Source: Nitrospirota bacterium
GTDB taxonomy: Bacteria > JACPQY01
Length of the DNA: 64,000 nucleotides
Direction of reading: 5' to 3'
NCBI GenBank assembly: GCA_016180645.1
Contig: JACPAV010000013.1
Location: 25,049-89,048 of the forward strand
The notes below the pieces were generated by a model that made no database searches, was not told the origin of the DNA, and was given only the letters and a program-made list of their open reading frames with translations. Shown piece after piece: positions 1-7,787 of this stretch (positions within the stretch are counted from its first letter, which is position 1; each line of letters begins with the position of its first letter). Position numbers and translations under genes: made by a program.

Positions 1-1
1 G

Positions 2-100
2 TGGAAGCGGGGGATTTCCGCCGGTGATCTGGTGAAGATGTCGGACAGCGCCATGTACCGGGCGAAGGACAATCAAGAGAGCCGGGTGGTGGAGGCGTAG
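2..100 (+). CDS. C-terminal end of a GGDEF (diguanylate cyclase) protein, partial
   Basis: The reading frame is open from the window edge to the TAG at 98-100. Its last residues include SDSAMYRAKDNQESRV, which matches the conserved C-terminal end of GGDEF domains (the A-x-x-A-M-Y-x-A-K helix). The protein would make cyclic di-GMP if its catalytic GGDEF loop, which lies outside the window, is intact. Only about 32 residues are visible, so neither partner domains nor activity can be judged. Confidence 0.75.
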   Translation, partial: WKRGISAGDLVKMSDSAMYRAKDNQESRVVEA

Positions 101-120
101 GAATGAAGTGCGCACGGGTC

Positions 121-276
121 GAGCGAGATTGCTTCGGTCGGTCGTTGCGACCTCCCCCTTGCCCAGGATGGCATGGGGCCATGCAATGTCGCCGCGCCGA
201 GGACGGCGCGGCATGGACCATGGCCTCGCAATGACCACACCCCACCGTCATTGCGAGCGGAGCGAAGCAATCTCAA
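121..276. repeat. Nested palindromic intergenic repeat with two GGA-loop hairpins
   Basis: An outer inverted repeat (GAGATTGCTTCG near 126-137 with CGAAGCAATCTC at 264-275) encloses two hairpins. The first has arms 155-163 and 170-178 with loop CAGGAT. The second has perfect 8-bp arms 191-198 and 205-212 with loop GAGGAC. GGCCATG (177-183) and CATGGCC (219-225) pair around the second hairpin. The same architecture recurs at 7653-7723. It fills the gap between the GGDEF gene and rtcB. Confidence 0.8.
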
Positions 277-286
277 GTGCTACAGA

Positions 287-1732
287 ATGACCGCTCAAAT
301 CCCCCTCGAACAAATCGACGACGTCCGCTGGCGGATTCCCGCGTATGGCGACATGCGTGTGGACGGCATCGTGTTCGCGTCGAAGCAGCTCATGGATGCG
401 ATCCGCACGGATCAGAGTCTCCAGCAGGTGGCGAACGTGGCGACGCTGCCCGGAATTCAGAAAGCCTCCTACGCCATGCCGGATATCCATTGGGGTTACG
501 GTTTTCCGATCGGGGGAGTCGCCGCCTTCGACATGGACACCGGCGTCGTTTCGCCGGGCGGGGTCGGATACGACATCAACTGAGGAGTGAGACTCCTGCG
601 CTCCGGTCTGGAGCGCGAGGAGGTCGAAGCGCGAAAGCGCGATCTGATCCCGGCCCTGTTCAGTCGCATCCCCACCGGCGTCGGCTCCCACGGCGCCTAT
701 GACCTGAACGCCCGCGAAGAGGACGAGGTCTACTCCCGCGGTGCCCAGTGGGCCGTGAGCAAAGGGATGGGACTCCACGAGGATCTCCAGCATATCGAGG
801 AGAACGGCTGTTTTCCGAATGCGGAGCCGTCCGAAGTGAGCGATCGCGCGAAGAAGAGGGGTCGTCCCCAACTCGGCACGCTCGGATCGGGGAACCATTT
901 TCTCGAAATCCAGTACGTGGAAGAAATCTACGACGATCCCGCCGCGAATCAGATCGGCCTGTTCAAGAATCAGGTGGTGGTGCTCATTCACACGGGGAGC
1001 CGGGGGTTCGGACATCAGATTTGCGACGATTCCATCCAAGCCATGCTCCGTGCCTCGCAAAAATATGGAATCCAACTGGCCGATCGCCAACTGTGTTGCG
1101 CGCCGATCCGAAGCGCCGAGGGCCAGAGCTACCTTCAGGCGATGGCCTGCGGTGTGAACTATGCGTTCGCCAATCGACAGCTCATCACGCACGGCGTTCG
1201 GGAAGTCTTCAGGGAGTTCTTTGATAAATCCGAGAAAGATATCGCTTTGTCCGTTGTCTACGATGTGTGCCACAACATTGCCAAGATGGAGCGGCACAAG
1301 GTGGGGAGCGTGGAGAAGGAGTACTGCGTGCACCGGAAGGGGGCGACTCGGGCCTTTGCGCCGGGACACCCGAAGGTGCCGCAGGACTATCGCAAGATCG
1401 GCCAACCGGTGCTGATCCCGGGGGACATGGGCCGGTACTCCTACGTGCTGGTGGGCACCGAAGGGGCGATGGGAGAGGCATTCGGCTCGACCTGTCATGG
1501 CGCGGGCCGGCAGATGAGCCGGACGAAGGCCAAGCAGGTGGCGCGAGGGCGGAATATCGAACACGAGCTCGAAGGGCGCGGTGTCGTCGCGCATTCGGCC
1601 ACACGAGCGGGTCTCGCGGAGGAGATTTCCGAGGCCTACAAGGACGTGGCCGATGTGGTTGACGTCGTCCACCGTGCGGGTCTTTCCCGCAAAGTCGCCC
1701 GGCTCCGCCCGATGGCCGTCATCAAGGGGTAG
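287..1732 (+). CDS. rtcB: RtcB RNA 3'-phosphate/5'-OH ligase, probable selenoprotein (Sec at TGA 581-583)
   Basis: RtcB joins RNA 2',3'-cyclic phosphate (via 3'-phosphate) and 5'-OH ends using GTP and Mn2+, in tRNA splicing and RNA repair. From ATG 287 the frame runs to a TGA at 581-583 and continues in the same frame to 1732, 481 residues in all, the normal family length. The TGA is codon 99, exactly where the motif GVGYDIN-C-GVRLL has its metal-binding cysteine (the equivalent of Cys98 in archaeal RtcB). The rest is intact: [20 protein letters not shown], the [12 protein letters not shown] region, and STCHGAGR with the guanylylated histidine. A hairpin fitting a bacterial SECIS follows the TGA. 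A nonsense mutation is the alternative, but the absence of other lesions and the exact position argue for selenocysteine. An internal GTG at 587 could start a truncated product lacking the N-terminal metal site. Confidence 0.85.
593..622 (+). promoter_or_regulatory. Candidate bacterial SECIS hairpin in rtcB
   Basis: GCGCTCC (598-604) pairs perfectly with GGAGCGC (610-616) around the loop GGTCT (605-609). A T-G wobble (597-617), one bulged A (618) and four more pairs (593-596 with 619-622) extend the stem. The loop begins 21 nt after the TGA, within the distance seen for SelB-dependent bacterial SECIS elements. The GGUCU loop resembles the GGUC apical loop of E. coli fdhF. Confidence 0.75.
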
Positions 1733-1779
1733 GGACAAGTTTCTTGGATTGGCGATTTCTTCCTTCCGCCATTCAGGGC

Positions 1780-3189
1780 TTGGGGGGCGTTCCAAGGCCG
1801 ATACGAGTTCTCGTGTTTCTGCTGATGGCAGTTGCCGTTGGATGCGGTGGCTCTGAAAAGCCCAAGCCTCCCTGTGGGGAGGACGAACTGAGCGTTATCC
1901 ATCCCGAAATCGTCTTTGCCAATGTGGGCCGGGGCGCCGCCTTTACCACCTCCGCGAAGTATGTTCGGGCCGATTGCGAGGAGACGGCTCTACCGGTGAA
2001 TCTGGAGGCTGATTCAGGCGTCGAAATTCGGCGCGTTGGGGATGAGACCTCCCTCGTCCCGAAGGTTGAAGGCACGCACACGATCCTTGTGTCGGCGACT
2101 TACGAGGGGATGGAAGTCCAGGCCACGGTCAAGCTGGTGGCGCTTGGGAACGCTACAGTCGAGGGAGCGTACGTGGTCCGAACAAGAAACGTCGTGCGAA
2201 GGCTCGATTCACCTTTCAGCGAGGGCTTGGATTGGTTCTTCGGATGCTACGGAGAGATGGTAGCCACTTCTCACTTCGTGTCATGTATTGGCGCGCCATT
2301 GATGGGGACACAGGTAGTTAGCCCGCGACTCGATCGGCTGCTGGTTGATTCGGGCGTCGGCGTAATCTTGCTCCCTTACATCTGGGGACTGGGTGGCGAC
2401 GGCCCACTCTTGGGGAGAGCCAGCTCGCTTTCGCCGGTACTGATGGTTGATGAAATCTCACCGGACGCAGGCATTTTGAGAACCGCCACGTATGAACCTC
2501 CGCCGAATCCGATCCGGGAAAGACTAGACGAGGAATCTTGTTCCCTCCGCAAAAAAACAATGTGCCCCGGTCGGCTTGCGAATCGTCCGAACAACGTTGC
2601 TATCGAAGGCAACCTCGTCGCGATGACCGATCTCCTGGGCGGCCTGTACCTCCTTCGATACGTCGACGGGACTCTTGTCGAACTCGCGCGCACGTATCCG
2701 ACTTCCGAATTGAAGGTGCGCGGAGAGTCCGAACACCCCATCCCCGTGGTCCTGGATGGAACGTCATTGTGGATGTTCTACGGGGGAAACTTTGTCGTTC
2801 ACGACATCTCGGAGGTGGCATCACCACGCATGATCGCAAAAGGAACGCTTCCCCGCGGCAGCCTTCCGATCACGGCTCGTTCGGGCCGCCTCTGGCTGAT
2901 CGATGGGAGCAGGTTGGAGGTCGATCGGCTGGAAGGGGGAATTCCGGTCAAGAGAGATGAATTTGATCTGGGTAGCCGGGTAGCAGGTTTGGCCGTTCTC
3001 CGTTCGCGTGTCGTCCTGCTCGGGGACACTTCTTTGGTCGAATTGGAGGCCGACGAAAGCGACAAACTGAGACCTCTTCGCAAGATCGCCCATTATGGGG
3101 CTGGAATGGGTGGAATCGCCTATGCGCCGGACGGTTCGATTCTCGCGGGCGGTTACGGCTTCATCCTCCGGATCGCCTCCGCGCCATGA
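1780..3189 (+). CDS. Lipoprotein of unknown function, possible beta-propeller
   Basis: The N-terminus is a lipoprotein signal: a hydrophobic stretch VLVFLLMAVAVG followed by the lipobox cysteine of AVGC. The frame opens further upstream (TTG at 1744), but TTG 1780 gives a signal peptide of normal length, so I prefer it; the start is uncertain. The mature protein of about 445 residues is rich in short beta-type segments, with possible blade-like repeats around LVAMTDLLGGLYLLRYVD and SLWMFYGGNFVVHDISE that recall LVIVD-type propellers. No catalytic motif is visible. It is a stand-alone gene directly after rtcB, with no evident functional link to it. Confidence 0.65.
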   Translation: MGGVPRPIRVLVFLLMAVAVGCGGSEKPKPPCGEDELSVIHPEIVFANVGRGAAFTTSAKYVRADCEETALPVNLEADSGVEIRRVGDETSLVPKVEGTHTILVSATYEGMEVQATVKLVALGNATVEGAYVVRTRNVVRRLDSPFSEGLDWFFGCYGEMVATSHFVSCIGAPLMGTQVVSPRLDRLLVDSGVGVILLPYIWGLGGDGPLLGRASSLSPVLMVDEISPDAGILRTATYEPPPNPIRERLDEESCSLRKKTMCPGRLANRPNNVAIEGNLVAMTDLLGGLYLLRYVDGTLVELARTYPTSELKVRGESEHPIPVVLDGTSLWMFYGGNFVVHDISEVASPRMIAKGTLPRGSLPITARSGRLWLIDGSRLEVDRLEGGIPVKRDEFDLGSRVAGLAVLRSRVVLLGDTSLVELEADESDKLRPLRKIAHYGAGMGGIAYAPDGSILAGGYGFILRIASAP

Positions 3190-3214
3190 GCGTGAACAAG
3201 GGTTGACTCTGCGG

Positions 3215-3583
3215 TCAGGAGGGCAGTTCCAAAAGGCGCCGGAGTTGCTCTCGAAGGATTGATACCTCATCGGCCAGCGCCTTCACCTGCTCAGGCGTGA
3301 GCCACCCTTCGTAAAAATTGATGTGGAGGGCGCTTGCGTCGGCAAAGAATTTCTGGAGGTCTTTGAGGCCGGTTTCCTGCGCAATTCTCCCGATGATCTT
3401 GAAAAGAGTGGCGTGTCCGTCGTGAGGCCACCCACGCTCTTCGGCCAAGGCCTTGACCAGTTCAGCGGCGCATCCCCAGAGCTTCTCGGAGGCTTGAGGC
3501 CAATCCTCTTCCGAGATCAATTTCTGGGAATGCTGCCAATACTGATCGCTCAGGGCAACGTAGTGATCGGCCTTTGGCGACAT
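3215..3583 (-). CDS. Small HEPN/PaREP1-like protein
   Basis: This is a 122-residue, mostly helical protein. The segment SEKLWGCAAELVKALAEERG followed by HATLFKIIGRIAQETG resembles PaREP1 proteins of the HEPN superfamily, which often accompany nucleotidyltransferases or act as small stress-related proteins. No R-x4-6-H RNase motif is obvious. It lies just downstream of the NO-stress operon on the same strand, about 60 nt from the membrane protein gene start-side neighbour's stop, so it may be the last gene of that operon. Family assignment is by pattern only. Confidence 0.6.
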   Translation of the reverse strand: MSPKADHYVALSDQYWQHSQKLISEEDWPQASEKLWGCAAELVKALAEERGWPHDGHATLFKIIGRIAQETGLKDLQKFFADASALHINFYEGWLTPEQVKALADEVSILREQLRRLLELPS

Positions 3584-3645
3584 GTTCGTATCCCGATTTG
3601 GATGCTACGCCGGAGGAGGAGTTTCCGCAACCTGCCGGCCCGAAC

Positions 3646-4740
3646 TCAGACGGGCTGAGTCTTTGCGCTTCCCTCGCGAACCGAAAGGATGTTGTTGGCG
3701 AGGAAGAGGAGGATGGCGAGGGCGTTGATGAGTCCGGCGTAGTAACGCAGGTGGGGCCAAGTGCTCAGATCCGCGAAGACTCGGAGGAGAAGGGAGAGAT
3801 GCAGAAGAGCGAAGTGGGCGTAGAAGCGTGGACTGTAGGGCATGGCCTTGCCGGTGACGGCGGGGAACATGATCGGGGCGTGACCGAAGATCATCGAGAA
3901 GACAAACCCCAACAGGATCGAGTGAAGAATCGCATCATGGGATAGCCCGGCTGGGACATCACCGTAAAGCACGAGGAGCAGCCCGCCGAGGGCGAGCCAA
4001 GGGTAGCCCGACAAAATACACGTGGCGGTGAAGCGGGGCAGGCCCGTCTGCTGAATCGTTTTCCGGGCGAGGTCGTAGCGGAAGAGCCAAAGCGCAAGAC
4101 CTACGAAGCCCGCACCGAGGAGTCGCGATCCGAGATTGAACAGGTGGTGGGAGATGCCCGCCGCCGCAATCAGAAATACCGCGAGAAGAGTAAACAACAC
4201 ATTCCGCAGCCAGGATCGGGCGGTTGAAGCGCCGCCGAATCGGGAGAGTTCAAGCCGTTCTCCGGCGATGGTGAAGACCAGGAACAGGATCCACGCATGG
4301 ATGGCTTCCGCCAACGGCGCTCCATGCAGCCACAGCACGCATCCGAGCAGCCAGTGCGCCGCACCGGCAACCATCACGCCCGTGTGGAGGCCGGGTTGCC
4401 GCTTGAAGATGAAAAGCATGACCAGAACGAGTCCCCCCGACGCTGCAACGGAGAAGGCAGCCGGGAAGACCGGTGGCGCTCCACCCACGAGGGTGATCAC
4501 GCCGGCGAGATTGAGGACCGGAAACACGTAGGCCCACTTCTTTCGGATGCCGACGGCCCGTTCGAGGCCGATGAGCGTGCCGAGGAACCCGGAGAGCAGG
4601 AGGGGACCGTGGAGACTCGGCCAGTCCACGCGTGGAGCGGGCAGCTCCCAGCCGAGCCGGACCAGACCGGTCCATAGGCCGGCGAGGAGCGTAAGAAGTC
4701 CTCCCGCCATGATCGGAATTTTCAGTCGCGATGAAATCAT
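3646..4740 (-). CDS. NnrS-like polytopic membrane protein
   Basis: The start chosen is ATG 4740 (MISSRLKIPIMAGG), giving 364 residues with about ten to twelve membrane segments. Longer in-frame starts would add hydrophilic, out-of-family residues. The C-terminal part (HSILLGFVFSMIFGHAPIMF) has the His-containing helices typical of NnrS-like proteins, which are heme- and copper-containing membrane proteins tied to nitric oxide stress. Its place at the end of an operon led by an NsrR-like regulator and hemerythrins supports that role. The family call is tentative; a general quinol- or heme-binding membrane protein is possible. Confidence 0.6.
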   Translation of the reverse strand: MISSRLKIPIMAGGLLTLLAGLWTGLVRLGWELPAPRVDWPSLHGPLLLSGFLGTLIGLERAVGIRKKWAYVFPVLNLAGVITLVGGAPPVFPAAFSVAASGGLVLVMLFIFKRQPGLHTGVMVAGAAHWLLGCVLWLHGAPLAEAIHAWILFLVFTIAGERLELSRFGGASTARSWLRNVLFTLLAVFLIAAAGISHHLFNLGSRLLGAGFVGLALWLFRYDLARKTIQQTGLPRFTATCILSGYPWLALGGLLLVLYGDVPAGLSHDAILHSILLGFVFSMIFGHAPIMFPAVTGKAMPYSPRFYAHFALLHLSLLLRVFADLSTWPHLRYYAGLINALAILLFLANNILSVREGSAKTQPV

Positions 4741-4751
4741 CAGGTTCGATT

Positions 4752-5453
4752 CTACAGGAGCGAAACCCAGCGGCGGTAGACGATGTCGCCGATCGCCTGC
4801 AAAGCCGTCAGGTGTGTTTCGATGCCCTCCAGAATTCCTGCGGATGGAATTCCGGCCTCGGCCAGTTCGACCTCGAACGCGCGGGTCCATTCCCCAATCA
4901 TGGGAGCCGTGACTTCCATGTGGAAAAGGAAACCGTAGGCGTTTCCGCCGTATCGGAAAGCTTGGTGCGTCGTGAGGTCGGAGGACGCGAGTGAGACGGC
5001 CCCCTTCGGAAGCGTGAAAACGTCGCCGTGCCAGTGGAACCCCGTGAAGCTCGATGGAACGTCCATCCAGAGCGGGTCGGCGACCGCTTCGCCTGAGAGG
5101 GTCACGGGATACCATCCGATTTCCTTCTTCTTTCCTTTGCGAATGTCAGATCCAAGGGCCGAGGCGAGAAGTTGGCTCCCGAGGCAGGTGCCGAGAATCG
5201 GCTTGCGGCTCTTGAGGGCAGCCTGGATCAATCGGATTTCATCCGCCAGATGGGGGTACCGATCCTGCTCGTACACTCCCATGGGACCGCCCATGACGAT
5301 CAGTCCGGATGCGTCGCCCAGATCGGCCGGCACCGGATCCCCCAGGAATACGCGCACGATCGTGGGGGATGCGGAAACGCTTTCGAGAGCGCCCGCGATT
5401 CGGCCCACCGGCTCCGGTTCAACGTGCTGAAGAACGAGGACGGATTTCGTCAT
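4752..5453 (-). CDS. Class I glutamine amidotransferase (GMP synthase-like GATase domain)
   Basis: This 233-residue protein starts at ATG 5453 (MTKSVLVLQHVE). The nucleophile elbow is LGTCLGSQLLA, with the catalytic cysteine, and the FHWHGD segment supplies the catalytic histidine region, as in GuaA-type class I GATases. It has no synthetase domain. Such free-standing proteins hydrolyse glutamine or act on gamma-glutamyl substrates. A longer open frame reaches 5624 but would be encoded by the palindromic repeat at 5473-5535, so it is unlikely. It sits between a hemerythrin and an NnrS-like gene in the NsrR-type operon; its role there is unknown. Confidence 0.85.
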   Translation of the reverse strand: MTKSVLVLQHVEPEPVGRIAGALESVSASPTIVRVFLGDPVPADLGDASGLIVMGGPMGVYEQDRYPHLADEIRLIQAALKSRKPILGTCLGSQLLASALGSDIRKGKKKEIGWYPVTLSGEAVADPLWMDVPSSFTGFHWHGDVFTLPKGAVSLASSDLTTHQAFRYGGNAYGFLFHMEVTAPMIGEWTRAFEVELAEAGIPSAGILEGIETHLTALQAIGDIVYRRWVSLL

Positions 5454-5472
5454 TCGTGCCCCGCACACTCCC

Positions 5473-5535
5473 TTCGTGATCCGGCCATCGTGGCCGGCAT
5501 CAAAGGTTGGGAGTGCGGCGAGCGTCATGCCCGCC
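5473..5535 (-). repeat. Two-hairpin palindromic element, copy A (overlaps hemerythrin 3' end)
   Basis: The core CCGGCCA-TCG-TGGCCGG and the segment to about 5535 match 8796-8863 at most positions over roughly 60 nt. Read on the minus strand there are two hairpins, GGCGGGC-ATGAC-GC and CCGGCC-ACGAT-GGCCGG. The copy provides the final codons and TGA of the hemerythrin gene. Confidence 0.75.
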
Positions 5536-6063
5536 GCATGCGCAGTGGCATTGACCATGCCCGGTCGGCGCTTCAGCGGAGGGATCCACCTCCGCGGCCG
5601 AATGCATCCGTTCGAGAATGTCACGCTGGGCCTCGTCCGACATGTGCCGTTCCATAATGGGAAGATAGCCCTCTTCTTCCTTCCTAACGTGGAGTGTTAC
5701 TACGGCCAGGAGTTGCAGGGCAAGGCGCGAAAGCCGTTCCCGCAGGACTGGGCGATCGACTTCCGGCGCGAGTGGAACGGTGCGGGCGATTTCGTCGATC
5801 TGCCGGATCGTGTTCTCGATCCATTGGTGATCCATCGACATCGTGGCCGTGGCATCCGCGTGATCCCGAAGAATGGGATTCAGCGCCGGGTAGAGGTGAA
5901 GTTCTTCGCCCTGGGCGTGCGGCAGGAGCTCCTCGTTGAGAAAGGCCGCCAGATCTCTTGCGGCCCCCCCCTGGGCTCCGCTCAGCACATGGTCGGTGTA
6001 TCCAGCCAGACTGTTCAAAAGGCTGCGGTGATGATTTCGAATGGCGTCGGTGGTGGTGCTCAT
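5500..6063 (-). CDS. Hemerythrin HHE-domain protein
   Basis: The protein has 187 residues with the two-helix-pair HHE arrangement: RNHHRSLLNSL, HAQGEELHLYP, MSMDHQWIENT and LHVRKEEEGYLPI carry the His and Glu ligands expected for a di-iron centre that binds O2 or NO. The last ~20 residues (from HGQCHC to the stop) are unlike the family and partly encoded by a palindromic repeat, so the C-terminus has probably been rewritten by that insertion. It lies between a DUF59 gene and a GATase in the NO-response operon. Confidence 0.88.
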   Translation of the reverse strand: MSTTTDAIRNHHRSLLNSLAGYTDHVLSGAQGGAARDLAAFLNEELLPHAQGEELHLYPALNPILRDHADATATMSMDHQWIENTIRQIDEIARTVPLAPEVDRPVLRERLSRLALQLLAVVTLHVRKEEEGYLPIMERHMSDEAQRDILERMHSAAEVDPSAEAPTGHGQCHCACGGHDARRTPNL

Positions 6064-6074
6064 GGGTTATCTCC

Positions 6075-6386
6075 TTATTCGTTCCAGCCCAATTGCTGTC
6101 GGGCGATCGGCGACATCATCATGGGGTTCCAGGGCGGGTCCCAGACCAGGTCGACGCTGATCTCCGGGGATCCCGGCACATTCGCTTCGATGGCGTTTCG
6201 AGCCATTTCGAGCAGATGCGTTCCCATGGGGCAGCCCGGCGCGGTTACCGTCATCTGCACGTGCACTCGGTCCGCATCCGCCTCGATGTGGTACACGAGG
6301 CCGAGGTCGACGATGTTGACCCCCAGTTCGGGATCGACGACGTGGCTGAGGGCGCCCATCACTTCCTCTTTGATGTCCTTTTCCAT
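6075..6386 (-). CDS. DUF59/MIP18-family iron-sulfur assembly protein (SufT/PaaD-like)
   Basis: The protein has 103 residues. MGALSHVVDPELGVNIVDLG is the standard MIP18 opening and TVTAPGCPMGTHL carries the conserved T-x-x-G-C-P motif. These proteins help mature or transfer Fe-S clusters. In this operon, with hemerythrin and a DUF2249-hemerythrin protein, a role in repairing NO-damaged Fe-S clusters is likely, by analogy with the YtfE/ScdA repair system. Confidence 0.9.
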   Translation of the reverse strand: MEKDIKEEVMGALSHVVDPELGVNIVDLGLVYHIEADADRVHVQMTVTAPGCPMGTHLLEMARNAIEANVPGSPEISVDLVWDPPWNPMMMSPIARQQLGWNE

Positions 6387-6388
6387 GA

Positions 6389-7084
6389 TCAGTAAGCCCG
6401 CATCCGATGGACCAAGTCATCGCGTTCGCCTTGGGAGAGCGATTGGTCGGACATCGGATAAAGGATCTGCTCTTCCTTGCGATTGTGTCCGGTCAGGATC
6501 TCGACCAATTCGTCGGCCGGGCCGGCGATCTTCGATGCTGCAATCGGCGCATCGTTCGAAGAAAGCGCCGATTCAATTTCGGCCATGCAGCTTTGGATCC
6601 CGCGGTGCTCCTGGCGCATAACGGCGGTGGGTCCGGCAGCGTGCATCCCCGTGCGCTCCTCGAAGATCGGGAACAGGATTTCCTCCTCGATGCGGATGTG
6701 TCGACGGAGCCCCAGCGCGAATTCGGAGAATCGGGCGCGTCCCTCGTTGAGTTGGCTCTTTTCCACATGATCGCGAAAGGCTGCCCAAAGTACATCCAGG
6801 CGTCGATGATCCCTTTGGAGCAAGTCGGTGATCGAAGCGGGCGCCGTTCGGCCGCGCTTGGCGATCAGGACGCGCCAGATCGCGGGACCCTGTTCGAGGG
6901 GCCACCATTCGAACCCATCGCGGCGTTCGAAGTGGAATTGGTGCAAGAGCGGCACGGGGTTGTGGTCGTTGACGAGCTCGAAGGCTCCGTCCGGGGGCAA
7001 ATCGTCGAACGTTGTGAAGATTCGGGGGTGGCGCTCCCGAGGGGGGATGGCGCGCACGTCCATGATCGATCCGTTGTTGTTCAT
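6389..7084 (-). CDS. DUF2249-hemerythrin fusion protein
   Basis: The protein has 231 residues. Residues about 5-78 are a DUF2249 domain (MDVRAIPPRERHPRIF to WRVLIAKRG). From about 85 a hemerythrin domain follows, with HRRLDVLWAAF, HIRIEEEILFPIF, MRQEHRGIQ and HNRKEEQILYPM holding the His/Glu ligands. DUF2249-hemerythrin proteins are common in NO-responsive denitrification and stress loci. The gene is immediately after the Rrf2 regulator; their ends overlap by about four bases, indicating translational coupling. Confidence 0.88.
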   Translation of the reverse strand: MNNNGSIMDVRAIPPRERHPRIFTTFDDLPPDGAFELVNDHNPVPLLHQFHFERRDGFEWWPLEQGPAIWRVLIAKRGRTAPASITDLLQRDHRRLDVLWAAFRDHVEKSQLNEGRARFSEFALGLRRHIRIEEEILFPIFEERTGMHAAGPTAVMRQEHRGIQSCMAEIESALSSNDAPIAASKIAGPADELVEILTGHNRKEEQILYPMSDQSLSQGERDDLVHRMRAY

Positions 7085-7566
7085 GAGACCTCCTTTTGAA
7101 GTGGATCAGCCGAGCGTGGATGCGTGGGTGACCGGTCAACCCGAAGCATGGCGGAGAGGGCCTTCCGACGACGCAAGACGTCCTCCAGAGTGTACCCGTC
7201 GAGCACGGCGTAGAAACTGGAGAGGGCCTTGCCGATGGCTTGTTTCAGAGAGCAGACGGGATCGATCCGACAGGTGTTGGAGGCGAGGTCGAAGCACTCG
7301 ACGAGCGTCCAATTTTCCTCCGTCTTTCGAACGACCTCGCCAAGCCGAATGTCGGCGGCCGCCCTGGAAAGTCGAATGCCCCCGCCGCGACCCCGGAGTG
7401 TATCCACATATCCGAATTGTCCCAGTCGGTGGACCACTTTCATCAAGTGATTCCGCGAAATACCGTAACTCCGGGCGATCTCCCGGATGGTGGACGGATG
7501 ATCCCCGCGGAGCCCGAGGTAGATCAGGACCCGAAGCGAGTAGTCCGTGTACTGTGTCAGTCGCAT
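7081..7566 (-). CDS. Rrf2-family Fe-S transcription regulator, NsrR-like
   Basis: The start chosen is ATG 7566 (MRLTQYTDYSLRVL), the conserved Rrf2 beginning; 161 residues. The helix-turn-helix lies in TIREIARSYGISRNHLMKVV, followed by the wing GRGGGIRLSR. Three cysteines, C-x7-C-x5-C in the segment CFDLASNTCRIDPVC, would bind an Fe-S cluster as in NsrR, the nitric oxide sensor. A perfect palindrome lies just upstream of the start. It heads the hemerythrin operon, which fits an autoregulated NO-responsive repressor. Start choice: the upstream 13 codons run through the operator and are unlikely to be translated. Confidence 0.88.
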   Translation of the reverse strand: MRLTQYTDYSLRVLIYLGLRGDHPSTIREIARSYGISRNHLMKVVHRLGQFGYVDTLRGRGGGIRLSRAAADIRLGEVVRKTEENWTLVECFDLASNTCRIDPVCSLKQAIGKALSSFYAVLDGYTLEDVLRRRKALSAMLRVDRSPTHPRSADPLQKEVS

Positions 7567-7583
7567 GTGTGAGCCGTCTCCGC

Positions 7584-7610
7584 TAAAGATGTACACAATA
7601 TACATCTTTA
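7584..7610. promoter_or_regulatory. NsrR-type operator palindrome
   Basis: TAAAGATGTA (7584-7593) and TACATCTTTA (7601-7610) are perfect reverse complements separated by 7 nt. The AAGATGTA/TACATCTT arms resemble the known NsrR consensus (AAGATGYATTT half-sites). The site is 18-44 nt upstream of the regulator's ATG, suitable for autorepression. Confidence 0.8.
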
Positions 7611-7652
7611 TGGCTTCTTGTCAAGAGGCTGCGGCCATGGAGGTAGGCGCAC

Positions 7653-7723
7653 CCCCATGCCAAGGACGGTATGGGGCCATGAGATGTTGCCGTGCCACGG
7701 ATGGCACGGCATGTAACATGGCC
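7653..7723 (+). repeat. Two-hairpin palindromic element, intergenic
   Basis: Hairpin one has arms 7653-7661 and 7668-7676 with loop AAGGAC. Hairpin two has perfect 8-bp arms 7689-7696 and 7703-7710 with loop ACGGAT. GGCCAT (7675-7680) pairs with ATGGCC (7718-7723). It is homologous to 155-225 with compensatory stem changes. A second inverted repeat (GCGGGCTAAAGCCCGC, 7746-7761) follows before the sthA stop. Confidence 0.8.
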
Positions 7724-7787
7724 TTTACGGGTGCGTCCGCAGACGCGGGCTAAAGCCCGCGGCTACCTGGCCAAACGTGGCGAGGGC

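Noticed and set aside
287..583. rtcB as two separate genes or a simple pseudogene
   Set aside because: Both parts are in one frame, total length equals the family, all other motifs are intact, and the stop is TGA exactly at the conserved Cys with a SECIS-like hairpin.
248..1795. Long minus-strand open frame (515 codons) opposite rtcB
   Set aside because: It lacks recognisable motifs and mirrors a clearly conserved gene; typical antisense shadow in GC-rich DNA.
4741..5115. N-terminal extension of the NnrS-like protein
   Set aside because: These codons overlap the conserved amidotransferase gene and read as hydrophilic, low-complexity sequence; ATG 4740 begins at the first membrane helix.
5476..6621. 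381-codon plus-strand frame over the hemerythrin and DUF59 genes
   Set aside because: Opposite strand carries clear hemerythrin and MIP18 motifs.
7584..7610. Palindrome as a rho-independent terminator
   Set aside because: It is AT-rich, lies just upstream of a regulator start and fits an Rrf2/NsrR operator; there is no upstream gene on that strand to terminate.
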